From NCBI GenBank assembly GCA_028279585.1, contig JANQNL010000198.1:1-33371 (forward strand): DNA of 33,371 nucleotides. The letters are read 5' to 3'. The translations under genes were made by a program, and so were the position numbers. A model generated the notes under the pieces. That model saw nothing but the letters and a program-made list of their open reading frames with translations, ran no database searches and was not told the origin of the DNA. Below are positions 19,942 to 27,786 of this stretch, piece by piece; positions within the stretch are counted from its first letter, which is position 1; each line of letters opens with the position of its first letter. This DNA is from Thermoplasmatota archaeon (GTDB lineage: Archaea; Thermoplasmatota; Penumbrarchaeia; JANQNL01).

Positions 19942-21270
19942 ATGATCGACCGACCCAGAGGCACGAGGGACTTCACACCTGAGGCCAACGAGTTCCGCTA
20001 TGCCGCAGAGCTTGCCCTACGCGAAGTGATGGACGTCTTCAACTACCATGAGATAAGGACGCCTACCTTCGAGCATCTGGAGCTTTTCACAAGAAAGTCC
20101 GGTGCGGACATAGTAAAGCAGCTCTACACCTTCAAGGACAAGGGCGACAGGGACCTTGCCATGCGCCCAGAGCTAACGGCGGCATCCATGAGGTTCTACT
20201 TCTCGGACCTCAAGATGAGGCCGAAGCCGCTCAAGATCTTCTACATGGGGAACTGCTTCAGGTACGAGCGCCCCCAGGAAGGACGCTACAGAGAGTTCTG
20301 GCAGTTCGGCGCAGAGCTCATCGGCGCAACTGGTCCACTTGGTAATGCAGAGATCGTTGCCCTGGCCTACAAGAGCCTGCTTTCCATGGGACTTGATGAG
20401 TTCTCCCTTCGGATGGGCGACCTGCGCCTGATGAACAACGTCATGGCACACATCGGCATCTCCGAGGAGCTCAAGGCATACATCAAACCACTCATCGACA
20501 AGGGAAACCTCGAGGGACTTCGTGAGAAGCTACTCGAGGAGAACATCGACGAGGAGAAGATGCAGCTTCTCTTCAGCGTCATTGCCACAAAGATGGCCGT
20601 GGGACCTTTCATGTCCTATGCAAACGACCTCAAGGAAAGGCTTTCGGACATCGAGGGCTGTGAACAGGCCATCGACGATATCCTCCAGACCTGCCAGTAT
20701 CTGAAGATGCAGGATGCGGATGAGATCACTATAGACCTTGGGATCGCCCGTGGACTGGATTACTACGTAGGAATGGTCTTTGAGGTAGACGTCGAAGCAT
20801 TGGGAGCAGAAAAACAGGTCTGCGGCGGTGGAGAATACTCCTTGGCCTCCGTCTTTGACGAAAAGGACGAGGTAGGAGCATCCGGTTTTGCCATAGGTTT
20901 CGACAGGGTCATCCTTGCGCTACAGAAGCAGGGGATGGAATACCTGCCTACCACGATCGATGTCTATTACGTTCCACTTTCGGAAGAAGCGCTCTACGAG
21001 TCCCTCTTACAGATGGACGAGCTTCGCACAGAGGGCATCTCATGTGATCTGGACCTCCAGAGGCGCGGAATGTCCAAGAACCTCAAGTATGGTAATCACT
21101 CCAATCCTACCTTCATCGTGTTCATTGGCGAGGATGAGCTCAAAAAGGGTATTGTCAACGTCAAGGAGTCCTCCACCCGTGAGCAGACCGAGGTTCCCAT
21201 CAAAGAGGTCGTCGAGTGGATCATCGAAAGATGCATGTGCGACGACGAGGATATGGACTCTGAGGAGTAA
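19942..21270 (+). CDS. hisS: Histidyl-tRNA synthetase
   Basis: This class II synthetase charges tRNA-His. The 442-residue protein begins with RPRGTRDF, has FRYERPQEGRYREFWQFG (motif 2, 106-123) and the histidine-specific ARGLDYYVG (269-277), then GFAIGFDRV (motif 3, 315-323) and a C-terminal anticodon-binding domain ending in a short acidic tail. The second histidine motif reads GGGEYSLAS rather than the common GGGRYD, a variant also expected in archaeal forms. GGTGA upstream supports the ATG. The deaminase gene starts 14 nt after its stop with its own ribosome site, so the two are probably co-transcribed. Confidence 0.96.
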   Translation: MIDRPRGTRDFTPEANEFRYAAELALREVMDVFNYHEIRTPTFEHLELFTRKSGADIVKQLYTFKDKGDRDLAMRPELTAASMRFYFSDLKMRPKPLKIFYMGNCFRYERPQEGRYREFWQFGAELIGATGPLGNAEIVALAYKSLLSMGLDEFSLRMGDLRLMNNVMAHIGISEELKAYIKPLIDKGNLEGLREKLLEENIDEEKMQLLFSVIATKMAVGPFMSYANDLKERLSDIEGCEQAIDDILQTCQYLKMQDADEITIDLGIARGLDYYVGMVFEVDVEALGAEKQVCGGGEYSLASVFDEKDEVGASGFAIGFDRVILALQKQGMEYLPTTIDVYYVPLSEEALYESLLQMDELRTEGISCDLDLQRRGMSKNLKYGNHSNPTFIVFIGEDELKKGIVNVKESSTREQTEVPIKEVVEWIIERCMCDDEDMDSEE

Positions 21271-21284
21271 ACCTCGGTGGTCAT

Positions 21285-22541
21285 ATGGACATCAAGATCT
21301 CGAAGGTCCGTCTTTTGGACGGCAGGACCGTTGACATAGCCATAGAAGGAGACAGGATATCCGATCTCTGTGGAGATGTACCTGGAAATGCAGATATCGA
21401 GATAGACGGCTCCAAGTTCATAGCGATGCCCGGTCTTGTCAACTGTCACACTCATGCTGCTATGTCCCTGTTCAGAGGCTACGGGGACGACATGCCCCTG
21501 GACAAATGGCTCCAGGAGCGTATATGGCCAGCAGAGGCCAAGCTAACCGCCGATGACATCTATTGGGGTGCAAAGTTCGCATGCCTTGAGATGATAATGA
21601 GCGGAACCACCACTTTCTCAGACATGTACTTCCACTCTGAGCGAACAGCCCAAGCAGCATCCGATGCTGGGATGCGGGCGCTCATCAACGAAGGTTACAT
21701 AGACCTGGGCGATCCCGACAAGCGCGAGGTCGGAAAGAAGGAGACACTTGAGTCCCTTGAGAAGATCAAGGCCATTGGTGACCCCCAGGTCCAACCTGCA
21801 CTCGGCCCCCATGCCCCATACACTGTCAGCAAGGAAGGATGGGAATTCATGTGCGGGCTTGCCAAGGAGCAGGACCTGCTTGTCCACTTCCACCTGGGAG
21901 AGACCGCCCAGAACATCGAAGATGTGAAGGGTCAGAGCGGAATGAAGCCTGTGGAGTTCCTCAATAGTGTAGGTGTCTTCGAGGATCGCTGCACAGCAGC
22001 CCACGGTGTTCACTTCGATGATGAAGAGATAAAGCTCCTTGCCCAGAAGGGTGTCAATATCATTCACAATCCAGAGTCCAATATGAAGCTCGGGGTTGGT
22101 TCGAAGCTTCGATACAGAGAGCTCAAAGCTGCAGGAGTGAACATCTGCTTGGGGACTGACGGTTCAGCATCGAACAACGGCCTTGATATGTTCACATCCA
22201 TGAAGTTCGCTGCTCTCCTATCCAAGATGGATGGCTATCCAGAGGCAATGCCTGCATTAGAGGCTGTAGAGCTTGCCACAGTCAACGGAGCCAAAGCTCT
22301 TGGGATAGATGCCGGAGTTCTGGAGATAGGTAAGCTTGCAGACATCATCCTTCTCGACAAAGCATCCCTCTGCTTCCATCCAGGCTTTGATCACATCTCG
22401 GATGTGGTCTATGCAGCTGATGGTTCTTGTGTGGACACGGTCATCATAGGCGGCAAGATCGTCATGCAGGGTCGGCATGTGGACTGGGCTGAAGAGTGCA
22501 TCTCAAAGATGACCGAGTGTAGCCAGAAGTTCCGTAGCTAA
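21285..22541 (+). CDS. dadD: 5'-deoxyadenosine / S-adenosylhomocysteine / 5'-methylthioadenosine deaminase (DadD/MtaD type)
   Basis: This zinc amidohydrolase removes the 6-amino group from adenosine by-products of SAM chemistry. The metal and catalytic residues are in place: H55 and H57 in NCHTHAAMS, H203 and E206 in VHFHLGE, H240 in AAHG and D292 in GTDGSASNN. The segment GYGDDMPLDKWLQERIWPAE (66-85) is a strong signature of the MtaD/DadD subgroup. The 418-residue length is typical. Archaeal members deaminate several substrates, so the exact preference is open. A phosphorylase with 6-oxopurine-type pocket residues lies about 1.5 kb further on, together with metK, suggesting that methylthioadenosine is salvaged through methylthioinosine. 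Its TAA overlaps the stop of the convergent oxidoreductase. Confidence 0.92.
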   Translation: MDIKISKVRLLDGRTVDIAIEGDRISDLCGDVPGNADIEIDGSKFIAMPGLVNCHTHAAMSLFRGYGDDMPLDKWLQERIWPAEAKLTADDIYWGAKFACLEMIMSGTTTFSDMYFHSERTAQAASDAGMRALINEGYIDLGDPDKREVGKKETLESLEKIKAIGDPQVQPALGPHAPYTVSKEGWEFMCGLAKEQDLLVHFHLGETAQNIEDVKGQSGMKPVEFLNSVGVFEDRCTAAHGVHFDDEEIKLLAQKGVNIIHNPESNMKLGVGSKLRYRELKAAGVNICLGTDGSASNNGLDMFTSMKFAALLSKMDGYPEAMPALEAVELATVNGAKALGIDAGVLEIGKLADIILLDKASLCFHPGFDHISDVVYAADGSCVDTVIIGGKIVMQGRHVDWAEECISKMTECSQKFRS

Positions 22542-24016
22542 TCGTGCTTGTGTCCGTGGTGATGATCATGGCCATGGTGGTGTGCATGGCCGTGATGGTG
22601 CTTATGACCATGATGATGGTCATGGTCGTGATGCTCTTGTTCGAAGTTTAGGGGTATCATGTTGGCAAATGCCTTCAATAGTACTTCAGATATAGCTGGA
22701 TGTATCGTCTGAGTCCTTGATAGTGGCATATATGTCCCATCTTCAGCGTTCATCAGGATACAGACCTGCTGAACGAGCTCTGCAGCTGATGGTCCAATGG
22801 CCTGTGCACCAAGGATCTTCCTGGTTTCTGCGTCACAGTAGACCATTACGAAGCAGTCCTTATCGTTGATGGCATATCCCATGGCAGATTCCAGATAGGG
22901 ATACTTCCCACCCACTACCTTGTAGTTGTTCATGGCATCATCGAAAGACATCCCGACCCCTGCTATCTGTGGGTATGTGAACACTGCGTGTGGTATAGCG
23001 TGTTCATCTACTGCCAGCTTCCTATCATGGAACACAGCATTACTGACTATCTGTGACTCGTAGTTCGCAGTGTGTCTGAACATATGCTTACCGGTGGCGT
23101 CACCAAAGGCCCAGATGTCCTTAACGTTCGTCTCAAGGAACTCGTTGACAATGACCCATCCCTGCCTATCCACCTTCACACCGCTCTCTGCAGGTTTGAG
23201 AAGGTCCGCGTTGGACCTGCGTCCAGCGGCCACGAGGATCTCATCCCCTTTGTAGGCCTTCTTCTTACCAGTCTCCCGGTCCACACCGATTAGGACCTTC
23301 TTTCCGCCCTTGATCTTCGCCTCTACGACCTCTATGTTCGTGTGGACTTTCATGTATTTAGAGAACTTCTTCTTCAGGACCTCGCCTATCTCAAAGTAGT
23401 AGCTTTTGACTAGGTTAGGGTTCCTTCCCAATATCGTCACATCACAGCCAATGGCCGAGAAGAAATGAGCGAACTCGACAGCGATGTATCCTCCACCAAC
23501 GATGAGCAGCTTCTTGGGTGGCTGCTTGATCTGCCAGATGTTCCTGTTGGTCAGGTACCCTACATCTTCCAGTCCTTTGATGCGAGGTATCAGTGGACGA
23601 GCTCCAGAGACGATGAGGATCTTGGGAGCAGTGATCTTCTTCCCATCCACATCTATGACCTTCTTCCCAACGAACTTGGCCACGGTGTTGTAGAAGTCAG
23701 TACCTTCATCGTTGGCAACACCACGCTCTATCCCCTTCACGTCCTTGGAAACGATAGCATTGGTCCTTTCCATGATGAGCTTGAAGTCAACCTTGGTCAC
23801 CTTTCCATGGATGCCTACGTTCTCGGCCTCCTGCATCTCCCGGATGATGTCTGCAGGGTGGATCATGACCTTGGTCGGAATGCAGCCACGGTTCAGACAC
23901 GTTCCGCCCAGTGGTCCGTCGTCGATAAGGGCCACCTTCATCCCCATCTGGCGTGCCTTGCCAACAAGATTGAGTCCCGCTCCAGAGCCGATAATGATGA
24001 TATCGTACTTCTTCAT
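22538..24016 (-). CDS. Pyridine nucleotide-disulfide oxidoreductase (dihydrolipoamide dehydrogenase / mycothione reductase-like) with His-rich tail
   Basis: This 492-residue FAD enzyme has GSGAG (10-14), the redox disulfide C40/C45 in TCLNRGCIPTK, an NAD(P) site VGGGYIAVEFAHFF, the second FAD motif WAFGDATG, and the dimer-interface H439/E444 in TIHPAISEVLLKAF. Features such as GCIPTK and IHPA..E recall mycothione reductases as much as dihydrolipoamide dehydrogenases, so the substrate is uncertain; no lipoyl-complex gene is adjacent. The tail from 459 is extraordinary: 20 of the last 34 residues are His, in four HHHGHx units, a probable Ni/Zn/Co-binding segment. ATG 24016 is chosen because it directly precedes KYDIIIIGSG and a TATA (24043-24051) lies about 30 nt upstream. 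Confidence 0.9.
   Translation of the reverse strand: MKKYDIIIIGSGAGLNLVGKARQMGMKVALIDDGPLGGTCLNRGCIPTKVMIHPADIIREMQEAENVGIHGKVTKVDFKLIMERTNAIVSKDVKGIERGVANDEGTDFYNTVAKFVGKKVIDVDGKKITAPKILIVSGARPLIPRIKGLEDVGYLTNRNIWQIKQPPKKLLIVGGGYIAVEFAHFFSAIGCDVTILGRNPNLVKSYYFEIGEVLKKKFSKYMKVHTNIEVVEAKIKGGKKVLIGVDRETGKKKAYKGDEILVAAGRRSNADLLKPAESGVKVDRQGWVIVNEFLETNVKDIWAFGDATGKHMFRHTANYESQIVSNAVFHDRKLAVDEHAIPHAVFTYPQIAGVGMSFDDAMNNYKVVGGKYPYLESAMGYAINDKDCFVMVYCDAETRKILGAQAIGPSAAELVQQVCILMNAEDGTYMPLSRTQTIHPAISEVLLKAFANMIPLNFEQEHHDHDHHHGHKHHHGHAHHHGHDHHHGHKHD
22541..22637 (-). repeat. His-codon repeat encoding the oxidoreductase tail
   Basis: Four degenerate 18-bp units encode HHHGHK, HHHGHA, HHHGHD and HHHGHK, flanked by shorter His/Asp repeats. 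The DNA copies differ at third positions, so the repeat is not freshly expanded. Confidence 0.85.
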
Positions 24017-24042
24017 AATATCAGGAGGAGGACAGGGTCTAG

Positions 24043-24051
24043 GGTTAAAAC
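24043..24051 (-). promoter_or_regulatory. TATA box of the disulfide oxidoreductase gene
   Basis: The minus strand reads GTTTTAACC, about 30 nt before ATG 24016, with no ribosome site between, which fits a leaderless message separate from the upstream phosphorylase gene. Confidence 0.45.
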
Positions 24052-24093
24052 TGTTTTCCATTGTTGGGGATGAAAAAGCTGGGATGGAACCGG

Positions 24094-24858
24094 TCAGAGG
24101 GTCATAACGACCTGCTCGATAATGGCCGCTATCCTGGACGCGTTCCTCTCTGCAGACTCCACTATCTCGTAGTAGTTTGGGATCTCTGCAGATAGGCCAT
24201 GGGCAAGGTTGTCCACGGATGCTATAGCTGCGTACTCAAGCTCCATCTCCCGTGCAAGTGTAGCTTCTGTGCCCAGGGTCATGCCGATGACGTCCCCGAA
24301 CTCTGCATACATCTTGATCTCAGCCTTGGTCTCAAGCCTTGGACCACGGCTCTGGACGTACACTCCCCCATCCACGACCTCCATGGCCAGGTCCTTTGCG
24401 GCCTCGATGATGAACTTGCGCATATCATCATCAAAGCCAGGGACAACATGCTTGACCTCTTCTTCATGGATCGTCTGGTCGAAAAGACAGATGTAGTCGT
24501 CTGGGACCACGAGGGATGGAACGAAAGAACCTTTCCGTAACGAACCACTTGAACCAACCCCGATGATCTTTTTGCAGCCTGCCATCTTTAGAGTTGCCAG
24601 GTTTGCCTTGTTGTTGATCTTGTGTGGTGGTATCTTGTGGCCTGGACCGTGCCTGCGCAGAAGCATGACCGTCTTTTCGTGCATCTCGAAGGCCAGGGGT
24701 TCCATGGATGGCTCCCCCCAGATGGTCGTATATCCCTTTGGATGGGCCTCTACAGGGGTCCAGGTATCGAAGCCAGTACCTGCAAGGATACCGAGAACTG
24801 GGGTGGACATGTCCTCGGGTTCAACGACATCTTCGTCGATCTTTATGGGGTCCTTCAT
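24094..24858 (-). CDS. MTAP/PNP-family nucleoside phosphorylase, probably 6-oxopurine (methylthioinosine) specific
   Basis: The 254-residue protein has the family's GTGF (27-30), a phosphate-binding RRHGPGHKIPPHKIN, VGSSGSL, GPRLETKAEI and GMTLGTEATLARE. In human MTAP the purine pocket carries D220 and D222 (TDYD). Here the equivalent segment reads VDNLA, giving N217 and A219. Such changes are known to turn MTAP-family enzymes toward 6-oxopurines, as in the archaeal enzyme that acts on methylthioinosine. Specificity here is inference from a by-eye alignment. The nearby DadD/MtaD deaminase would supply methylthioinosine. ATG 24858 is chosen because a minus-strand TATA (24881-24891) lies 29 nt upstream; the open frame extends further but crosses it. 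Confidence 0.87.
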   Translation of the reverse strand: MKDPIKIDEDVVEPEDMSTPVLGILAGTGFDTWTPVEAHPKGYTTIWGEPSMEPLAFEMHEKTVMLLRRHGPGHKIPPHKINNKANLATLKMAGCKKIIGVGSSGSLRKGSFVPSLVVPDDYICLFDQTIHEEEVKHVVPGFDDDMRKFIIEAAKDLAMEVVDGGVYVQSRGPRLETKAEIKMYAEFGDVIGMTLGTEATLAREMELEYAAIASVDNLAHGLSAEIPNYYEIVESAERNASRIAAIIEQVVMTL

Positions 24859-24880
24859 TAGAGCTTCATAGGAGGAGGGG

Positions 24881-24891
24881 GTATTAAAAAG
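24881..24891 (-). promoter_or_regulatory. TATA box of the phosphorylase gene
   Basis: The minus strand reads CTTTTTAATAC, centred about 29 nt before ATG 24858. This fixes the leaderless start of the phosphorylase gene. Confidence 0.55.
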
Positions 24892-24933
24892 TTTACTAAA
24901 GGGGTGGCCGAAACTGGAAAAATGCAATTCAAA

Positions 24934-24944
24934 ACACTAATATC
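24934..24944 (+). promoter_or_regulatory. TATA box of the small unknown gene
   Basis: ACACTAATATC is centred about 26 nt before ATG 24965, which fits a leaderless message. It lies back-to-back with the phosphorylase promoter. Confidence 0.45.
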
Positions 24945-24964
24945 CACCCTATGTAGTTGCCAAA

Positions 24965-25372
24965 ATGATGACATCGTATGAAGGTTTGGACGAGTTCGTC
25001 CCTCCAGAGGTCCAGGAGATGGTGCCCCGAAAGGGATTGGTGTACGCCCACATTGGGACCTCGCCACTGTCCGGCTTCATCATCGTGGACCAGGAGACAA
25101 AGGAGATTGTCTACAAGGTTCATAATTGGGACAAGGCATACGATGACTCAAAGCCTTTAACAGATGACGAGTTCGACCACATATCTGAACAGGCCCACCT
25201 CATCCTACACGAGAACAAGTCGTTCCATGGTGACCTTCAAGCCAGGGTGCAGTTCATCTATCTGGTGATAGCAGACCCTCCGCTAAAGAAGGAGATGGAG
25301 TTCCCAGGTCAGATCCTTGACGAGGTCGAGGACCTCAGGAACTACTTGATAGGACTTTTACCCATGGACTGA
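24965..25372 (+). CDS. Conserved-looking small protein of unknown function
   Basis: A 135-residue soluble protein that I do not recognise. The middle has alternating strands (GLVYAHIGTSPLSGFIIVDQ, EIVYKVHNW) followed by helices with acidic faces, suggesting a small alpha/beta fold. There is no signal peptide, membrane segment or metal motif. Two ATGs at 24965 and 24968 are both possible; the first matches the TATA spacing. It is divergent from the phosphorylase gene and its stop abuts the metK stop exactly (TGA then TCA, forming TGATCA), so the two genes converge with no spacer. Context (between two SAM-metabolism genes) does not prove a role. Confidence 0.75.
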   Translation: MMTSYEGLDEFVPPEVQEMVPRKGLVYAHIGTSPLSGFIIVDQETKEIVYKVHNWDKAYDDSKPLTDDEFDHISEQAHLILHENKSFHGDLQARVQFIYLVIADPPLKKEMEFPGQILDEVEDLRNYLIGLLPMD

Positions 25373-26545
25373 TCACTCAAGACCTGCATCCTTTCGGATG
25401 ATGTCTGCTATATCGGTCTTTTCCCAGGAAAGGTCTGGATCGTCCTTTCCGAAGTGACCGAATGCTGCGGTCTTTTTGTAGATAGGCCTTCGGAGTCCAA
25501 GCTTGTCGATCATGGCCGCTGGGCGCAGGTCGAAGTGCTTGTTGATGAGTGCGAGTATGTCATCCTCTGGAATTATGTTGGTGTTGAACGTCTCGAGGTA
25601 GAGGGATACTGGTTCAGCAACACCGATGGCATAGGCCACCTGTAGCTCACACCTCTTTGCAAGTCCTGCTGCCACGATGTTCTTGGCGATGTACCTTGCA
25701 TAGTAAGAACCTGACCTGTCGACCTTGGATGGGTCCTTTCCGGAGAACGCTCCTCCACCGTGAGAACCAACGCCACCGTAGGTGTCTACGATGATCTTCC
25801 TGCCGGTGAGGCCAGTATCTGCGTGTGGGCCGCCTTGGACGAACCTGCCGGTCTCGTTGATGAAATACTTGGTATTCTCATCCAGAAGCTCTGCAGGGAT
25901 CGAGTGCCTGATGACCTTCTCCATGATGTCTGCACGGAGCTGGTCATACTCGACACCGTCCTTGTGCTGTGCAGCCACGACCACTGCGGACACCCTGTGG
26001 ACCTCATCGTTGAGGTATTCTACAGTGACCTGTGACTTGCCGTCAGGTCTAAGGTATGGGAGCGTTCCATCCTTTCTAGCCTCTGCAAGCCTGCGGGTGA
26101 TCCTATGAGCAAGGACGATAGGCATGGAGAGGTACTCCTTGGTCTCGTCGGTAGCATAACCGAACATGATGCCCTGGTCGCCTGCCCCCTGCTCCAGATG
26201 CTTTCCCTTGTCGGAGTCAACGCCTTGGGCGATATCCGATGCCTGCTGGTCGATGGTCGTGAGGACCGCACAGGTCTGCCAGTCGAATCCCATGGATGGA
26301 TCATCGTAGCCAATGTCTTTTACAGCTTCCCTTACAACAGATGGGATGTCGACTATGGCCTTCGTAGAGATCTCTCCAGAGACCAGGACCATTCCTGTGG
26401 TCACAAGGGTCTCGCATGCGACCCTACCCAAGGGGTCCTGCTCAAGTATAGCGTCCAATATGGAGTCCGAGATCCTGTCAGCCAGCTTGTCTGGATGACC
26501 GTCGCAGACGGATTCTGATGTGAATGTGAATGACTTTGTAGACAT
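25373..26545 (-). CDS. metK: S-adenosylmethionine synthetase, bacterial type
   Basis: MetK makes SAM from methionine and ATP. The 390-residue protein carries the bacterial/eukaryal signatures: [18 protein letters not shown] (10-27), [12 protein letters not shown] (120-131), a [16 protein letters not shown] metal/phosphate loop, and the C-terminal FGHFG. Most archaea use a diverged archaeal MetK family, so this gene was probably gained from a bacterium (family knowledge plus inference). The ATG at 26545 is preceded by a purine-rich AAAGTGGA. Minus-strand TATA candidates are GCTATTTTGCC (about 30 nt upstream) and TGTATTAATAAC (about 45 nt upstream). No SAM riboswitch that I recognise is present. 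Confidence 0.96.
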   Translation of the reverse strand: MSTKSFTFTSESVCDGHPDKLADRISDSILDAILEQDPLGRVACETLVTTGMVLVSGEISTKAIVDIPSVVREAVKDIGYDDPSMGFDWQTCAVLTTIDQQASDIAQGVDSDKGKHLEQGAGDQGIMFGYATDETKEYLSMPIVLAHRITRRLAEARKDGTLPYLRPDGKSQVTVEYLNDEVHRVSAVVVAAQHKDGVEYDQLRADIMEKVIRHSIPAELLDENTKYFINETGRFVQGGPHADTGLTGRKIIVDTYGGVGSHGGGAFSGKDPSKVDRSGSYYARYIAKNIVAAGLAKRCELQVAYAIGVAEPVSLYLETFNTNIIPEDDILALINKHFDLRPAAMIDKLGLRRPIYKKTAAFGHFGKDDPDLSWEKTDIADIIRKDAGLE

Positions 26546-26873
26546 AGTTCCACTTTCCGAGTTGTTAGTACTGGCAAAATAGCGGTGTTATTAATACATT
26601 GCCGTTGAGTGGGCCTGTTTTTGGTCATGGACAGTTTAATGTTACGGATATGTGGGGTTTACGCAACGGTATTGGATTCCTTTTCATCATCCTGTCATAA
26701 TGTTTATATAACGCGTTGCGTGTCCTGTGACAAATCTTGAGCATTTTCAAATGTCTGGCCGCTCAAGTACATCCTTTTTCCAAATCCATCTCAAAACGCA
26801 GTATCGAGTCGATTCTAACCATCAAGTACTAATACCAACAAAACGAATTTTTTATTGTTGTAGGTGCAGCACA
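26546..26873. promoter_or_regulatory. Divergent intergenic region between metK and the helical repeat gene
   Basis: No convincing gene lies in these 328 nt. metK promoter candidates are near its ATG. A strong plus-strand TATA, GTTTATATAACG (26702-26713), sits about 165 nt before the chosen ATG 26874 and is flanked by an 8-bp inverted repeat, ACGCAACG (26661-26668) and CGTTGCGT (26714-26721). A weaker TATA (GTACTAATACC, 26826-26836) and AGGTG (26862-26866) lie closer. The gene may have a long leader, two promoters, or a separate small RNA upstream. Confidence 0.45.
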
Positions 26874-27464
26874 ATGGCTACAAGAAAGATGGGTATGGGC
26901 CTAAAAGCTCTCTTCCGATGCAGAAAGGAAGAGGCTGACAAAGAGGCCGATATGTACGAAGCTGCCCGTACAACCCTCGAGGACGTCCAGAAGACCCTTC
27001 AGTCCATGAAGGAGGATGGTTATGATGTCGCAGAGGCCGTCGATCTTTTCAACCAGGCCGTGGAACCACTGAAGAAGAACAGGTTCCAGGAGGTCATCGA
27101 CATTGCAGAGAGGGCAAAGGAAGTAGCGTTGCTCTCTTCAAAGGTGGTGGAGGAGAAAGGTGGGCCGCCAGCCGCTCCCGCAGAAGAGGTCCCGACCCTT
27201 ATCATGCTTGATACTGCAGAGGCTGACAAGTCCATCTTCAGGACCAAAAGGATCGTTCGAGAGCTCGAGAACGCAGGCTGTGATGTTACACAGATCGTCT
27301 ACCTGCTCTACAAGTCGCTGGAGGCTTACGAGGAGGGGAACCTTCGTATGATGAAGAAGTATGCGAAGGAGGCTGAGAGTTACTCACAGTACGTGATCGA
27401 AATGGAATTCGGTCACGACAACGGAAATGGAAACGGCAACGCCGTTTCCAATGGTCTCTGTTGA
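26874..27464 (+). CDS. Helical protein with an internal duplication, function unknown
   Basis: This 196-residue soluble protein consists of two similar helical modules, about 27-95 (LEDVQKTLQSMKEDGYDVAE and onward) and 115-178 (TKRIVRELENAGCDVTQIVY and onward). In each, a long helix is followed by a G-x-DV turn, then a helix with a Glu/Lys-rich second half. They are joined by a Pro/Ala linker, so the gene probably arose by duplication, and the fold may be TPR-like. A short N-terminal basic patch precedes it and an Asn/Gly tail ends it. The open frame extends to a GTG at 26727, but the first 49 codons look non-coding, and AGGTG before ATG 26874 supports the shorter form. I do not recognise the family. 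Confidence 0.78.
   Translation: MATRKMGMGLKALFRCRKEEADKEADMYEAARTTLEDVQKTLQSMKEDGYDVAEAVDLFNQAVEPLKKNRFQEVIDIAERAKEVALLSSKVVEEKGGPPAAPAEEVPTLIMLDTAEADKSIFRTKRIVRELENAGCDVTQIVYLLYKSLEAYEEGNLRMMKKYAKEAESYSQYVIEMEFGHDNGNGNGNAVSNGLC
27428..27450 (+). repeat. 10-bp hairpin inside the 3' end of the helical repeat gene
   Basis: TGGAAACGGC (27428-27437), AAC, GCCGTTTCCA (27441-27450) is a perfect 10-bp stem with a 3-nt loop, 12 nt before the stop codon. It encodes part of the Asn/Gly tail and could affect termination or mRNA stability. Confidence 0.55.
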
Positions 27465-27484
27465 TGTAGTGACAAATTCCTTAC

Positions 27485-27563
27485 CTGTATGTTTCTATCG
27501 TCAGTGGAACTGCTATCGAAAAATACAGACGCAGCTGTAAACAGCTTTGCTGTTCACAGCGCG
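27485..27563. ncRNA. Tandem structured element, copy 1 (two hairpins)
   Basis: Hairpin 1 pairs CTGTAT (27485-27490) plus TTTC (27492-27495) with GAAA (27518-27521) plus ATACAG (27523-27528). Hairpin 2 pairs GCTGT-A-AACAGC (27534-27545) with GCTGTT-C-ACAGC (27549-27560), with an outer CGC/GCG. The 11-nt ATACAGACGCA linking the hairpins recurs exactly in copy 2. Strand is not determined. Confidence 0.6.
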
Positions 27564-27564
27564 C

Positions 27565-27663
27565 CTGGATGTTAGGCTTATATCCTTACCGACCTAAACA
27601 TACAGACGCATCTGCGGTGCCGTTGATAACAATCGATACCGCATGTGCATTGAAGAAAGCATA
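27565..27663. ncRNA. Tandem structured element, copy 2 (two hairpins)
   Basis: Hairpin 1 pairs ATGTTAGG (27569-27576) with CCTAAACAT (27593-27601), with one bulge and an outer CTG/CAG. Hairpin 2 pairs GCA plus TGCGGT (27608-27618) with ACCGCA plus TGC (27638-27648) around a 19-nt loop. It ends with GCATTGAAGAAAG (27647-27659), repeated exactly in copy 3 at a 121-nt offset. Confidence 0.65.
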
Positions 27664-27680
27664 CAAGATGATACTGCTAA

Positions 27681-27786
27681 GTTCCAGATGTTCCTTCCGT
27701 CGTAAAAAATTCATCGGAACATCTGGGCGCTGTTGCGGTCTCGTGAATTACTTTCGTCACCGCAGGCGCATTGAAGAAAGTAATGC
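27681..27786. ncRNA. Tandem structured element, copy 3 (two hairpins)
   Basis: Hairpin 1 pairs CCAGATGTTCC (27684-27694) with GGAACATCTGG (27716-27726), 11 perfect bp. Hairpin 2 pairs GCGC plus TGCGGT (27727-27739) with ACCGCA plus GCGC (27759-27769) around a 19-nt loop, the same loop length as copy 2. Loop sequences align with copy 2 (CGT, AC and TCG at fixed positions), and the stems differ by paired changes. Confidence 0.68.

Noticed and set aside
22541..22637. Short tandem repeat as a mobile or CRISPR-like element
   Set aside because: It is in frame and encodes the His-rich tail; third-position differences show coding constraint.
26546..26620. SAM riboswitch in front of metK
   Set aside because: No long conserved leader structure is seen, and promoter candidates lie within about 45 nt of the start.
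26727..26873. 49-codon N-terminal extension of the helical repeat protein from GTG 26727
   Set aside because: The codons do not resemble those of the gene, and AGGTG precedes ATG 26874. A nearby TATA keeps it possible but unlikely.
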